Shown here piece by piece: positions 1 through 10,862 of a DNA stretch of 32,856 nucleotides; position 1 is the stretch's first letter; each line of letters begins with the position of its first letter. Location: NCBI GenBank assembly GCA_025201805.1, contig MU619299.1, positions 116,711 to 149,566 of the forward strand, read 5' to 3'. Made by a program: the position numbers and the translations under genes. The stretch comes from Parasitella parasitica (lineage: Eukaryota > Mucoromycota > Mucoromycetes > Mucorales > Mucoraceae). The notes under the pieces are model-generated. The model saw only the letters and a program-made list of their open reading frames with translations, had not been told where the DNA came from and searched no databases.

Positions 1-22
1 AAAAAAAAAAAAAAAAAAAAAA
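1..22. repeat. poly-A homopolymer at the window edge
   Basis: The window opens with 22 consecutive A residues. Long A or T runs recur here (19-24 T near three start codons, 72 T in an intron, 20 A beside the assembly gap), so this may be natural or mark a contig edge. Confidence 0.9.
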
Positions 23-43
23 TTAGATTGGAAGGATTTTCAG

Positions 44-138
44 GTATTTATGGGCGTTTCAACATTTGTTTGATTGGCACCTATACGACTACCTACCAGT
101 ACTATCGAAAGGGACAGGTTTTCCTGAACCACATGTAA
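44..138 (+). CDS. possible last exon of a gene cut by the window start
   Basis: A fungal-looking 3' splice site (ttttcag) at 37-43 is followed by an open frame in phase 2 that ends at TAA 136-138. Its translation (about 31 residues, with the segments GRFNICLIG and YYRKGQVFLNHM) uses many C- and G-ending codons, as the real genes here do. A second open frame overlaps it (27 to about 198, beginning IGRIFRYLW) and cannot be excluded. No function is recognised, and the rest of the gene would lie left of the window. Confidence 0.3.
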
Positions 139-280
139 GAAGAGCAACGCATTGGTCTCACAATTATCATCAAACAAGGAAGGAGGCCTATCTCGGGTAG
201 CAGTTCCGTGTACATGTCAAATCGAGAGTCGAGTAACACACACACTGACAAAACAAACACTTATGCAAAACGTGTCGCTT

Positions 281-286
281 TTTATT
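281..286 (-). promoter_or_regulatory. candidate poly(A) signal of the aminotransferase gene
   Basis: TTTATT on the + strand reads AATAAA on the - strand and lies 19 bp past the aminotransferase stop codon. Confidence 0.5.
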
Positions 287-304
287 ATACTACTACTATA
301 TGGG

Positions 305-1897
305 CTACTTGGTAAAGCTGTTGATAACGCGCTTCATGTTGTCTAATCCCAACTTGAGCTGATCGAGGGGTGGGCCAAAACTCAGTCTTACGAAATGGTG
401 GCAGGGAGACTCGAATAGCTCACGGCGATGAGACGGCTGCGTATGTATGATGAAAAAAAAAAAAAGTGTTTGTGTGAGTAAAAACAATAGTGTGGGAGAA
501 CAACAAACAACAGCTTACATTCACATCGAAAAAGATGCCCGGCACAACAATAACCTTCTCTTTAAGACACTCTTCGAAAAAGTTGAGACCAATATTGATG
601 GGTTCTGGTAGATGAGAGAGATCCAGCCAAATGTAGAATGTCGCATTGGGTGGCACTTTGACTTCAAGTCCCATTTCCTTTAGTCGTTTAAGCACATAGT
701 CGCGTTTGGCTTTAAAGTGATGTTGGAGGGCTTTGGCCTCGTTCTTGAACTTTTTGGGGTCCAAGAAGGGGATGGCTGCTAGCTGAAGTGGATGGTTGGC
801 GCCGCCTTCCAAAAACGACCCTGCGCTTTCCATAGACGAAATAACGGCCTTTGGCCCCACAATCCAGCACACACGCCAGCCAGGCATGCGAAAGTTCTTG
901 GTCAGCCCATCAATCAAGATGACGGGGTCTTCATTTACATCACCTACAAATTGAGACACGCTGACAGTTTTTCCTGGCTCTTGGTCGTAGATGTAGGAAG
1001 AGTAGAACTCATCCAAAACCAAGGTCGTGTGTCGTTCTTTGGCCACTTGGACCAATTCCTCCAGTTCGTCATCTTGAATCACTTGTCCTGTGGGATTGCG
1101 AGGGTTTGAAGCAACAATAACGCCGAGGCCTCTTCCTGAAATTTCTTTGCGAATTGTCTCAGAGTCAATGTGATAGCGCGAGTCCTCTTCCAATGTCGTG
1201 GGGATAGGCACAAAGCGTTTAAAGACGGATAGCATTTGCTCGTACGCGGTATATTCAGGAAGAAAATACCCCACATTAACGTCGCCAATCGCTGCTGCCA
1301 CACGAGTCAACCCAGCACGACCACCAGGGACAATACAGACATTTTCATGCGTGTACTTGGAATCCTTTTCTTTTCGATAAACCTCATTGTACAGGCGAGC
1401 TACGGCTTTTCTTAGTTCAGTAATACCACTGGTAGGCGCATACTCGTACGAATCTGACGGAAGATCGATCTGTGAGGGTCTTTCAAAACAGCCGTCGATT
1501 GGACCAACTGCCTGTCTATCAGCCAGTGATTCATCGCTATTACACACACAACTTACCTTCGGGGGCTCCTTGGCCAAAATTGGCCCAGTTCTCACTTGCA
1601 TAAGTATAGCCATTCTTCATGGCACGATCCATGACATAAATCACGCCTGTAGATCCTGGATGCTCAATGCCATGAATGGTGCCTTCGTTCTGCGCTCTGG
1701 TCGCTTTGTTTTCATTTCCCGGATAACTCCTTAGAGTCTGATGTGCTTGTGATTCGTGTTCTCTTTGACTAAATGTATTGTGTAGTTAATATAAATACTG
1801 TTTATCTGCTCATTCAAACTTACAATTTATTTTTAACTTGCATAGCAATGTCGCGAAAATGATAGCGAGGCCTTTTGCGCTCTGGACTGGTAGACAT
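305..1897 (-). CDS. class I/II PLP-dependent aminotransferase
   Basis: Four exons on the - strand: 1897-1824, 1729-1557, 1507-519 and 436-305 (1368 nt, 455 aa). Fold-type I aminotransferases transfer an amino group between an amino acid and a 2-oxo acid using pyridoxal phosphate. Visible hallmarks are SNPRNPTG with Asn220, DEFY with Asp248 and Tyr251 (cofactor ring contacts), LTKNFRMPGWR with the Schiff-base Lys286 and Arg294, and HHFVRLSFG with Arg429, which should bind the substrate carboxylate. The second exon is read in the frame giving ENWANFGQGAPEVGPI, typical of the family N-terminus. The first 3' splice site is the weak point: phase requires taag|GAG rather than the nearby cag. No targeting peptide is evident, so it is probably cytosolic. 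The substrate cannot be told from sequence; aspartate, aromatic or kynurenine-type are all possible. Confidence 0.88.
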
Positions 1898-2504
1898 TGT
1901 TTTACTAGTTGTATAGAGAAAGAAAGATGAGCGGAATAATGCTATAATATTTCGCAATTCAACATGGCTTTTAGTCAATAGAGTTTTATTCGACGGTTTC
2001 ACGATGATCGTATACTATCGTCATATTGATTTGCCAAGTTGGTCCAGGTAGATTTAAAGCGCACAAACAAGCCTCCCAGCTTGTCACTTTTTGACTGAAG
2101 GTGCTTGTATTATCCATCTTTGTTACATCCGTGATTGACGTTCTCACACGATCAAAAAAACGTTGATTTATTCCTGAATAAACAAATGTCTTTATTCTAT
2201 ATCCGAGAAAACATACGAGATAAATCTTTCCGCCCCCCCCCCTAATTTGGCCTCCAAATGCCCAATATCTGGTGTTATTATTGTACAGAATCCTCATTAT
2301 CGCCATCAATTACAAAACTATTTTTTCAAGAATAAAGCTTCATCAACATCCTTCAACGTGAAGCTTGTATATGTTGAAGTGTTCAAACTGAAATAAAGGT
2401 TATGCGGTAGTTAAAAGCTGTTCGGAGCCTAGCGAAAGCGATATAGCTTGGCAATCAAAAGTTTGGGTTGCATCCCGTTTTGAAATCTTCCTCAATACAT
2501 CTAA
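1898..2504. promoter_or_regulatory. divergent intergenic region between aminotransferase and eS25
   Basis: These 607 bp separate two divergently transcribed genes and must hold both promoters. It contains a run of ten C at 2233-2242. A 107-codon - strand frame here (1986-2309) crosses the homopolymer and shows no recognisable domain, so I do not call it a gene. A short pyrimidine-rich stretch precedes the eS25 start codon. No specific transcription-factor site is recognised. Confidence 0.6.
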
Positions 2505-3191
2505 ATGGTAATGTAGACAAAGCCCCCTCCCCATAGTAAATATCCAAGCAAAATCATGAGAAACAGTACCATGTTGTAATATAGAAGAATGGATGGATGA
2601 ATGAATGAATGGATGGATGGGTGTGATTAATCGGCAATATTGGAGAAATGTTGACCATGATTTTCTTGATCAAATGTGGGATTGACCGGATGTCTTGATG
2701 TGTTAATTAATCGCTTCCGTCAAATAGGCCAAGAAAGACGTTGCCGGTAAGCCTACCTCCTCCTCAGGTGGAAAGAAGGCCAAAAAGGCAAGTAGATTCA
2801 GATTTAATTCAGCAATTAGTATTCACATGGCAGCACATGTTTTTAGAAGTGGTCTGCCAAGAAGGTCAAGGACAAGTCCAACAACATGGTTATTCTCGAC
2901 AAGCCCACCTATGATCGTTTGTTCAAGGAAGTTCCTACCTACAAGCTCATCTCTCAATCTGTCTTGGTTGATCGTCTCAAGCTGAACGGGTCTTTGGCCC
3001 GTATTGCAATCCGTGAACTCGAAAACCAAGGTTTGATCAAGGCCATCTCTCGTCACCACTCTCAAGTTATCTACAGTAAGTAATTTAAATTTTGAAATAT
3101 CACGGTTGAGAATCTAACGGTTGAGATTTGCACCTTAGCCCGTGCCACTGGTGATGATAAGCCTGCCAAGGTTGTCGAGGCTTCTGAATAA
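2505..3191 (+). CDS. RPS25: 40S ribosomal protein S25 (eS25)
   Basis: Four exons: 2505-2507, 2728-2787, 2847-3075 and 3139-3191 (345 nt, 114 aa). eS25 is a small-subunit head protein and in other eukaryotes is needed for IRES-driven initiation. The protein has the family's lysine-rich N-terminus (GGKKAKKKKWSAKKVKDK) followed by the conserved winged-helix core (NMVILDKPTYDRLFKEVPTY, then SLARIAIRELENQGLI and RHHSQVIY). Exon 1 is just the ATG: an in-frame TAG sits right before 2728, and the only phase-compatible ATG followed by a good donor (ATG|GTAATG) is at 2505. Intron 1 (220 nt) carries a GGAT/GAAT repeat, intron 2 (59 nt) is GC-AG, and intron 3 is 63 nt. Length and sequence match the family closely. 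Confidence 0.96.
2588..2621 (+). repeat. GGAT/GAAT tetranucleotide microsatellite in eS25 intron 1
   Basis: An uninterrupted run of four-base units (atgg atgg atga atga ...) lies inside the first intron of the eS25 gene. Confidence 0.85.
2788..2846 (+). other. GC-AG intron in the eS25 gene
   Basis: The second intron starts with GCAAGT after exon bases AAAAAG and ends tttttag. The spliced protein reads KKAKK|KWSAKK, matching the conserved eS25 N-terminus, so the GC donor is required. The donor context AAG|GCAAGT is the strong consensus expected for GC-AG introns. Confidence 0.9.
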
Positions 3192-3210
3192 ACTTTGTAT
3201 GCATTTTATA

Positions 3211-3216
3211 AATAAA
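3211..3216 (+). promoter_or_regulatory. poly(A) signal of eS25
   Basis: AATAAA lies 19 bp after the eS25 stop codon, at a normal distance. Confidence 0.6.
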
Positions 3217-3323
3217 GCGATGATTCTATGTAATATCTTGAGTTATTGCGACAGATTCCAGAACGCATGACATGGATGGTGATGATGGCTCATTCTTTAA
3301 ATCCCGCGATAAGTAGCGTGCTT

Positions 3324-3335
3324 GGGGGGGGGGGG
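3324..3335 (+). repeat. run of twelve G upstream of the LRR gene
   Basis: A G12 homopolymer lies 80 bp before the start codon at 3416, in the 224-bp space between eS25 and the LRR gene. Its length may be unreliable in the assembly. Confidence 0.85.
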
Positions 3336-3415
3336 CAGCAGTTCAATTTCTCTTTTCTTTGCATCTTTCTTCAAACTGTTTGTAATATCATCTTAAAAAG
3401 AAATATTTATTCATC

Positions 3416-5471
3416 ATGTCGACTCCTGTACCAGGAGACAAATTCATAAAGACACTGCGAAATTACTTGGAAGCAAACGAGGCTCGCTTACTACCTCTTC
3501 AACCAAGTTTTCAACCGCAACAAGCAGCAGTTATTAAAGAAGAAGCGCCTACCACACCACAAGAAAATGGAATATTCAAAGCAGTGTCTTCGCTGTGGAA
3601 TAGCAAGAATAACGGCTCGTCTTCGGCGGCGCGTTCAACTGCTTCTACCAGCGACAATAAAAGTACAGCAGCAATGAGCAGACCTAGTTCTTTATACGGC
3701 ATCCCTATCCCTTATATGTCTCTGTTAGCTGCTGCCACATCGACGTCTTATATACCTTATATGCCACCACGTTCTAGTTTGACTTTGGACATACACTATC
3801 TGTATTTCTTATTAGTACAGTTTGAATATTTGGGCTTGCAAGACTCACATTTACCTGTGCCAGAACATGGCCTCGTTGAGACTGAAACAACTATGGATAA
3901 TGGCGGTAGCAAAGCACCCTCAATTTCCTCTGTAGGCTCAGTCATGTCTACACTATCGCTGTCAACTGGGTGGCAATTCTGGTCTTCTAATCAGCATCAA
4001 AAGCAAGATCGGCCCTTGCATGAGGACATCGTATACATCCATAGATATTTGTCTAAAGTCACTGCCCTCAAGTTACAAATGAATCTTTTGATTGATACCC
4101 AACATGGTGTAACCAAAAGCAGCCAGCGCACAATCCGTGGATATGAAACACCTTTACCACAAGATGGCTCAATAGCGCTCCCATTAAAGTGCTTCAAAAA
4201 CCTCAAATTTTTAGAGTTGTCTAATATCAAACCTTGCTGCATAGACGACTGGCCTGATTTTTGCACATCATTGACGAGTTTAGTCATCAAAACAGGAAAT
4301 ATAGACAATGCAGTGGATATTATTGGCACAGAATCACCTTGGTCGGAACTCAAGATGCTATCTTTACAGGATAATAGCCTTACAACTCTAGAAAGCGAAC
4401 CTGCTCAATTAATAACGTCTGTTACCCATTTGAATTTATCGAGCAATTTACTCATCGACATCCCCGCTGCGTTGGCTTCATTGTATAACCTGTCTAGTTT
4501 GAATCTATCACACAACATGATATCATTTACAACAGGCATCAACACTGTATTAGGAAATATCCAGGAATTGAATTTAAGGGGCAATCGATTAAAAGTGTTG
4601 GCCGGTTTGGATCGGCTATGGGCATTAGAAAGATTGGATGTGCGCGATAATCGTATCGACGAGGCTGCTGAAGTTGGAAGGTTAACTGCTTTGCCAAACA
4701 TAACCGATATTTGGGTCCTGGGAAACCCATTTACAATTCTACAGGTAATTCTACCATAGAACCAGCAGTTGACTAGACATTTAACATACTTTGAAGCCCG
4801 ACTATAGAGTTGAGATGTTTTCAGTGTTCAAAAAGAATGATTTAGATATTGAATTGGACGGTACAAAACCAACGTTTACAGAACGGCGCCGCATACAATC
4901 AGCTTCGGATAATAAGGACAAATCTTCAACAATATCAGCTACCATAGCAACGACTGAACCTGCTGCTACTGTCAAAAAATGGCCAACACCACAATCACAA
5001 CAACTACAGCAGGAAAGAGATGGCGAGAGCGTTACCAGCCAGCGTACAGCACCTGTAGCTACCAATAAAAAACTTGCTCGAGCAAAGTCAAAGGGAAATA
5101 AACGTCAGATTCGCCTAGGCCAAGCTGCTATAGAAGAAGATATACCTATTCCCGCTGCTGCTGCTGCTTCTATGGCTGCAGAGGAAGAAAATAATAAAAA
5201 ACACGTGCATCGATTAGCAGATTTAGAAGAGACTGTTCAACAGGAGCAAGTACGAGCCAGAAGAGCCGCATCTGTGCGTTCTCGTCGTAGTAAAAAAGGA
5301 GCGTCAGCAGAAGAGAAAGCTGCTATTGCTGCTGCTGCTGCTCTTTCTGGGGAGTCTACAAAAAAGTCATCAGATGCTTTTAAAAAGAAGATCCAGGCTA
5401 TACGAAAAGAAGCTGGAACAGAATGGCTTCGGGTTTTACAAGAAATGGATGTTGTGAAAAAAACGTCTTAA
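3416..5471 (+). CDS. leucine-rich-repeat protein, STK11IP/LIP1-like
   Basis: Two exons, 3416-4744 and 4797-5471 (2004 nt, 667 aa). The intron (52 nt) joins NPFTILQ to PDYRVEMFSVFK, the usual cap after the last repeat of LRR proteins. From about residue 260 to 440 there are at least six LRR units (for example LKFLELSNIK, VTHLNLSSNLL, LSSLNLSHNMI, IQELNLRGNRL, LERLDVRDNRI). The N-terminal 50 residues (FIKTLRNYLEANEARLL) and the region before the repeats recall the N-terminal part of LKB1-interacting protein 1; this is a weaker, memory-based match. The C-terminal 220 residues are Lys/Arg/Ala-rich, low complexity and partly coiled coil. LRR proteins of this kind are scaffolds; the partner is unknown. 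The start is the first ATG after a T-rich leader. Confidence 0.82.
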
Positions 5472-8000
5472 TGAACAATTTATCTATATTCATCATGACA
5501 TTTAAAATAACATTTATAAAACATTTATCATCACGAGTTATAAATTTTAAATCATACTCTAGAGTGGTACAAAAGAAATAAGATGTCTCTATCTCTTATG
5601 TTTTGCAAAGGTAATAGACATTGAGCCGTAGATATTAAACCAATTATTAGCGTTATACATCAGCATAAACTGAGTTTTCACACACAAAGAATCTTCGTTA
5701 AAATAAGAGTATGATATTGTATATGAACTTCAAATAAACCAAGCTCCAATATCAATATGCCATTGGTTCTCTCTTTTTCAATCATTGCTACCACGAAGTC
5801 ATTTTATCCATAATCATTCATTCTAGAAAAACTAGTATAAAAAGATAGATGTTTATATAAAGTTTTAAAAAGTAGTTTTATATTTTTTGATACTAGTAAT
5901 TTAACAATTAGTTAGGGAAAAAGGCAACATTTTTATCCAACCAAAAATAAAGCTGTAGAAATATTTTTTTGAAATCATATTTTACTATTAAGCTATATAT
6001 GAACGCCTGTTCCAAGTTGCGTACGAGATTCATGTGTCTTACTCCTCAATTGAGAATGAGTCAGCATTGGCAACATATGTACCTATATACGGTATAAAGA
6101 TTTTATACGTGGATGATTTCAAATTGTGTCAATACTATACATCACAAGAAAGTATTAGGACACACATTTACCTTATCAGCGCCAATGATTTATGTAAGGT
6201 GATGTATTCTGCATCGAGTAATGCAAATTCTAGCACAATTAACATAACTTTCTTTTACTTTCAATTATCAAAAAAATTCTTGATTCGGCAATTTTATAAT
6301 GATGGTTTGAAATTAAGCAGAACTTATATAAAACTTCCAGACAAACACATGAAACTATAAAAAAAATGAAAAAAAAACTAACAATTTTAAAGCCTGTTAT
6401 AATTCAAGCATGGTTTGGGAAGTTTGCAAACCATTTGATTTCCACTGAGCGATGTCTCTATCAAAAGTTATCTGTGAAAACCGTTTCGCGTTTTTTTTTG
6501 GCGGAGTGTGAAATATAAAATCACGTGATGGGTGTGTAAGTTGTTGTGTTAAATTCTCCTCGTCTATTCTACGATATACTTCAGATGTTTTTTGATTACA
6601 TTTTTCAATCTTACAAGTCGGAGGGGGAGTAACTGGTACTCATGGGATCCATTATGGATACCCACCTTATCCGCAATTTAATTAATATCATTTTATATGA
6701 ATAAATCTTATACTTTGACTATTCTACGATATAACAAAAACTTGTTACATAGTGCCCGATTAGCATCAATAATCCTATTAGCGCTTAGCACTTCCGTATA
6801 ATAAACCCATGTGTGTTGTAAAATATCAATGTTTAAAATGTATTTTAGTATTTATTGATACTGATATGATAATAAAACGTATGGATCGATTTGCGTTATG
6901 TAAAAATAGCTTTAACTTTCATGAATGACAAACTTTTGCTCATAATTTATACTAAAGGAAGGGTAGAACCGAGATAGACGAACCTGGAAATCATCGAAAA
7001 GATTAGAGTTATCCAGTAAAAATACTTCTTTTGATGACGGAAAAATCGATCTTTATAGTCTTTCTCTTGCAACGAAAGCAGCTGCATTGTGAGTAAATAC
7101 AAACTTATAGAGGCGACCAAACAATGCACCACATCAATACCTACATGCCCATATATTCTACACAACTGTTGCTCAATTATCTTTTTGCCAAAAACCTTGA
7201 CCAAAACCAATCTGCCGCGATTCTTGTCTCTAGTTTTATAGACTGCCAAAATGGGCCACCATTTATCAAATAAAGTACTGTGTTCTACGGTAGAGTCAAT
7301 GTACAATAAATCTGCCAACGGAATCAGGAAGTGCTAAGAAAACGCACATTATTATAAATTATCTATTTTCAATAATGCATCATGTATAATGCTACAGGCA
7401 TATTGGATGTCAACCATGAAGTGGCGTATAGTTTACAGGAAAAATATTTAGAGTAGTTGCTTCGATTTTAGCTTCTGTGTGATGGATTTTTGAGTAACCA
7501 CCAAGGTTTATACAGTGATATTATTGAAACAAGCGAATGAAATAGACATCAAAGTCTGTTTTCGATTATAGTCTACTATAGCATAGCAAGTGCCTATCAT
7601 GATATATATACAACGTAGTAGACAATTTTGCTACAAGTACAGGCTGCCGTACACAAGTTGCACAAGAATATGGAGAGATGGTCCTACATGATACAACCCA
7701 AGATGTAACCGATGGCTTTCTCTGCATCATAATGATTCAACAATAATAGCAATGCACAAACAAAATAAATCAGCAACTCGTGTTGGGGAGAGTATTATTG
7801 TTATTATGATTTTGTTTTTAAGCCGAAGCAATTATACATGTGTATAAATTTTAATTCTTTGCTTCGCCCTCCTTTTCCTGATCTTGAACAGTGGTTTTTA
7901 AGGTTCAAACTGAGCGAATTATATATTTCATCCTTTTTTTATCCCACCAAGAATACCCTTTCTCTTCATTTTCTTACACTACACTGTGTAAAAAACAAAG
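5472..8000. other. AT-rich 2.5-kb region without a convincing gene
   Basis: Between the LRR gene and the acyltransferase I find no recognisable gene, tRNA or rRNA. Two ATG-started frames over 100 codons exist (6034-6360 + and 6947-7318 -), but both have AT-biased, low-information translations and no motif I know. The region has many short A/T runs. The final 150 bp or so (pyrimidine-rich, ending acaaag before ATG 8001) should hold the acyltransferase promoter and leader. Confidence 0.6.
6410..6434. repeat. short perfect inverted repeat
   Basis: ATGGTTTG (6410-6417) and CAAACCAT (6427-6434) are perfect inverted copies separated by 9 bp. It could form a small hairpin. No function is known. Confidence 0.7.
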
Positions 8001-10693
8001 ATGCAATCATTTGCTCAAAAGTTTACCTATGATGTAGCCTTGTGGATATTCAATCTTATGCTGGATATTTTTTTCCGAGAAGTTCGGCCTAGAGGAGCGC
8101 ATAAAATACCCAAAAAAGGTCCAGTTATTTTTGTTGTGGCCCCACACGCAAATCAGGTATGTATATATGTAGGTGGCCTCGCTAGTAATTATTAACGGTT
8201 TAAATACTATAGTTTGTTGATCCCATAGTTCTCATGCGAGAATGTGGCAGAAGGGTTTCATTCCTGATAGCAGAGAAATCAATGCACCAGAAAGGAATTG
8301 GCTTCTTTGCTCGGATGATTAATGCTAGTAAGTTCCTCTATTTATCTGCAGAAATCAATCAAAATTAACGTTTGCAAGTTCCTGTTGTTCGACCACAGGA
8401 TTTGGCGAAACCTGGCAGTGGCCGTATTCAGCTGCTGAACCGCAAAACAGATCCTCTTCGTATTATTGGTATCGATACCCAGTTCACAGCCCAATTGAAG
8501 CCACGCGATTCGATTGTACTTCCAAAGGGATGTGGTGTATCTGAAGTAGATCAAGTAATCTCGGATACAGAGATAATAATCAAAAAGGAATTTAAGGAAT
8601 TGAAGGCGATGGAGATGCTGACGCAAAGCGACGGTACAGCCTACAAATGCATGCCGCATGTTGAGCAGGATTCAGTGTACAGGTGTGTTCATGACGAGCT
8701 GAACAATGGAAGATGCATCACAATCTTTCCAGAAGGTGGCAGTCATGACAGGGCGGAAATGCTACCTTTGAAAGGTGAGAAAATTTCCTGTTTGTTTTAT
8801 GTTTGTGATTTGCTGAATATTGGGGCAACTCTTTTTCTTGTAGCTGGTGTTACGTTGATGGCGTTGGGTGCAATGGCAAAGTATGAAGGGTTGGATGTTA
8901 AAATTGTCCCTTGTGGTAGGCTCTCTTTCTGCTTGAATTTTTCGAGGCATACACTGACCTAGACCATACAATAGGGCTTAACTATTTTCATGCTCATCGC
9001 TTTCGATCTCGCGCAGTGATTGAGTTTGGTAATCCCATCACAGTGTCAGCTGAGCTCGTTCAGAAGTTCAAATCGGGTGGAATAGCAAAGAGAGAAGCCT
9101 GCTCAAATTTACTGGATAGCATCTACAATGCGCTAAAAACAGTGACAATTAATGCGGGAAGTTATGAAACACTTATGGTATGTGTGAATGATTTAGGTTG
9201 TCTTGCAAGACAAATTAAACAAACAAACACCTGCTACAGTTGATTCAAGCTGCAAGGCGACTTTACAAGCCGGCACACAAGAAATTGCATCTTTCTCAAG
9301 TAGTTGATCTGAACAGACGATTTTTGATTGGATACAATATATTCAGGGACGATCCCAAAGTGATGGAGCTACAGCAAAGAGTCATGGCGTACAACCAATT
9401 ACTGAAATATCATGGCATCAAAGATCATCAAGTTTCAAAAACTAACAACGAGAACAACGGCCGGCTGTTATGGCTGCTGATTAAGCGTATATTTATTCTG
9501 ATCATTTTGGGTTTGTGGGCATTTCCAGGTGGTATTTTAAATCTCCCGGTTGTTATTGTAGCCAAGGTGATTAGCCAAAAGAAGGCAAAAGGTAAAGTGA
9601 ATTTCTACTCTGTACGGGATACCTAACATTTTGCTCCAGATGCTTTGAAAGGATCAACAGTTAAAATTGCAGGTCGGGATGTCCTGGCAACGTGGAAACT
9701 GCTAGTTGGATTGGTATTGCTACCGACATTGTATGGATTTTACAGCTTGATTGTGTTCATCGCTGTACTACAAACGAATTTTGATACAAAATGGAAGCTG
9801 ATTTTTCCACTGGCAACATGGAGTCTGCTACCATTCGTGTCTTATGCAAGCTTGAGATTTGGTGAAATTGGTCATGATATCTTCAAGTAGGTTGGGAAGA
9901 CAAAGAATTGGTAATGCAACTAAACATCTTAAATAGGTCAATTCAGCCTACAGTGATGGCATTATTAGATCCGCAGGGGGCCGAAACCCTCCGTCAGAAC
10001 CGGGAGAAACTATCAAGCAATATCACCGAATTGATCAACGAATATGGGCCCAAAGTATTCCCTGATTTTGATGGTATATATATATATATATACACTGTGC
10101 AATCTTGATGAGTGTAGTCAATAACGCACATTAAAATAGCCAATTACATTTCAAGCCCTGTCCCTAGTCGCACAACAAGCACAAACAACATTTCATGGAC
10201 ATCTGCACCTAGTAAGCTACCCAAGATTGCAAGCGGTTTCTTCCAACAGGCGACGCGCATGAATTGGCTGGACGACAAGAACATATTCAACTGGGGACGA
10301 ACTGAGGATTCGGACATGGCTGATGATGTATTCTTCTTTTTGGACAAATTTTATGGCAACATTAGCGGTCGCAGCAGAAGTGGCTCCGTCAGCGAATCAG
10401 ACTCAAGACCTGCCAGCCGAAATCGCAGCCGTGCCAACAGCGTCAGTAACGAAAGTTTCATCAAAGTTGAAGGCATGACAAGTTTGCCTGATAATAACAA
10501 TATACCAGATGATGATATTGCTCCTGCTCCGCTCGTCATACAAGATGAAGCCCCCTCAGGTAGCAACAAATCATTGACGGCAAGACGTATATTTAGAATT
10601 GATGATGTCGAGGAGGATGATGAGGAAGAAGAGGAAGATCAGCAAGTAACCGTGCACAAGCTATCAGTGGGAGATAGCAAAAAAGATGTTTAG
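8001..10693 (+). CDS. glycerol-3-phosphate O-acyltransferase (Sct1/Gpt2 type)
   Basis: Nine exons: 8001-8156, 8213-8327, 8379-8774, 8844-8915, 8975-9177, 9240-9591, 9640-9886, 9937-10073 and 10140-10693 (2232 nt, 743 aa). The enzyme acylates glycerol-3-phosphate (yeast homologues also dihydroxyacetone phosphate) at sn-1, the first step of phosphatidate, phospholipid and triacylglycerol synthesis at the ER. The PlsC-type motifs are clear: APHANQFVDP around His49/Asp55 and FPEGGSHD at 207-214. An N-terminal amphipathic or membrane segment precedes them, and three or more hydrophobic segments follow at about residues 380-500 (IFILIILGLWAFPGG, LVGLVLLPTLYGF, ATWSLLPFVSYA). The C-terminal 170 residues are Ser/Arg-rich then acidic, like the phosphorylated tails of the yeast enzymes. 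Length equals the fungal family norm (about 740-760). All introns are short (48-69 nt); one contains a TA repeat (10076-10091). Confidence 0.95.
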
Positions 10694-10734
10694 GCTATCA
10701 GAGATTGGCATCAAAACAAAAAAATACCATAATC

Positions 10735-10740
10735 AATAAA
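10735..10740 (+). promoter_or_regulatory. poly(A) signal of the acyltransferase gene
   Basis: AATAAA 41 bp after the stop codon; a second overlapping copy follows at 10739. Confidence 0.5.
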
Positions 10741-10825
10741 TAAATCTTTGCTAACTCTGAGCGAAATGAATATTCCTATAACCACCCTAGCCATTTATAT
10801 TATACTCCAGGGTTTCCCATTACTA

Positions 10826-10844
10826 TTTTTTTTTTTTTTTTTTT
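10826..10844 (+). promoter_or_regulatory. T19 tract just upstream of the NDUFAF3-like start
   Basis: A run of 19 T followed by ccctcactgccacctcag directly precedes ATG 10863. It may be a nucleosome-excluding promoter tract, or the 3' end of a 5'-UTR intron, since the CAG right before the ATG resembles an acceptor. Confidence 0.5.
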
Positions 10845-10862
10845 CCCTCACTGCCACCTCAG

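Noticed and set aside
1986-2309. 107-codon - strand frame between the aminotransferase and eS25 genes
   Set aside because: It crosses a ten-base C/G homopolymer (translated as a Gly run), has no recognisable motif and lies in the shared promoter region.
6034-6360. 108-codon + strand frame in the gene-poor region
   Set aside because: The translation is AT-driven (Ile, Tyr, Ser, Asn) with no motif, and there is no plausible splice partner or coding-like third-position use.
6947-7318. 123-codon - strand frame with a hydrophobic stretch
   Set aside because: No family recognised; hydrophobicity is expected in AT-rich frames. Kept only as a point of interest for the gene-free interval.
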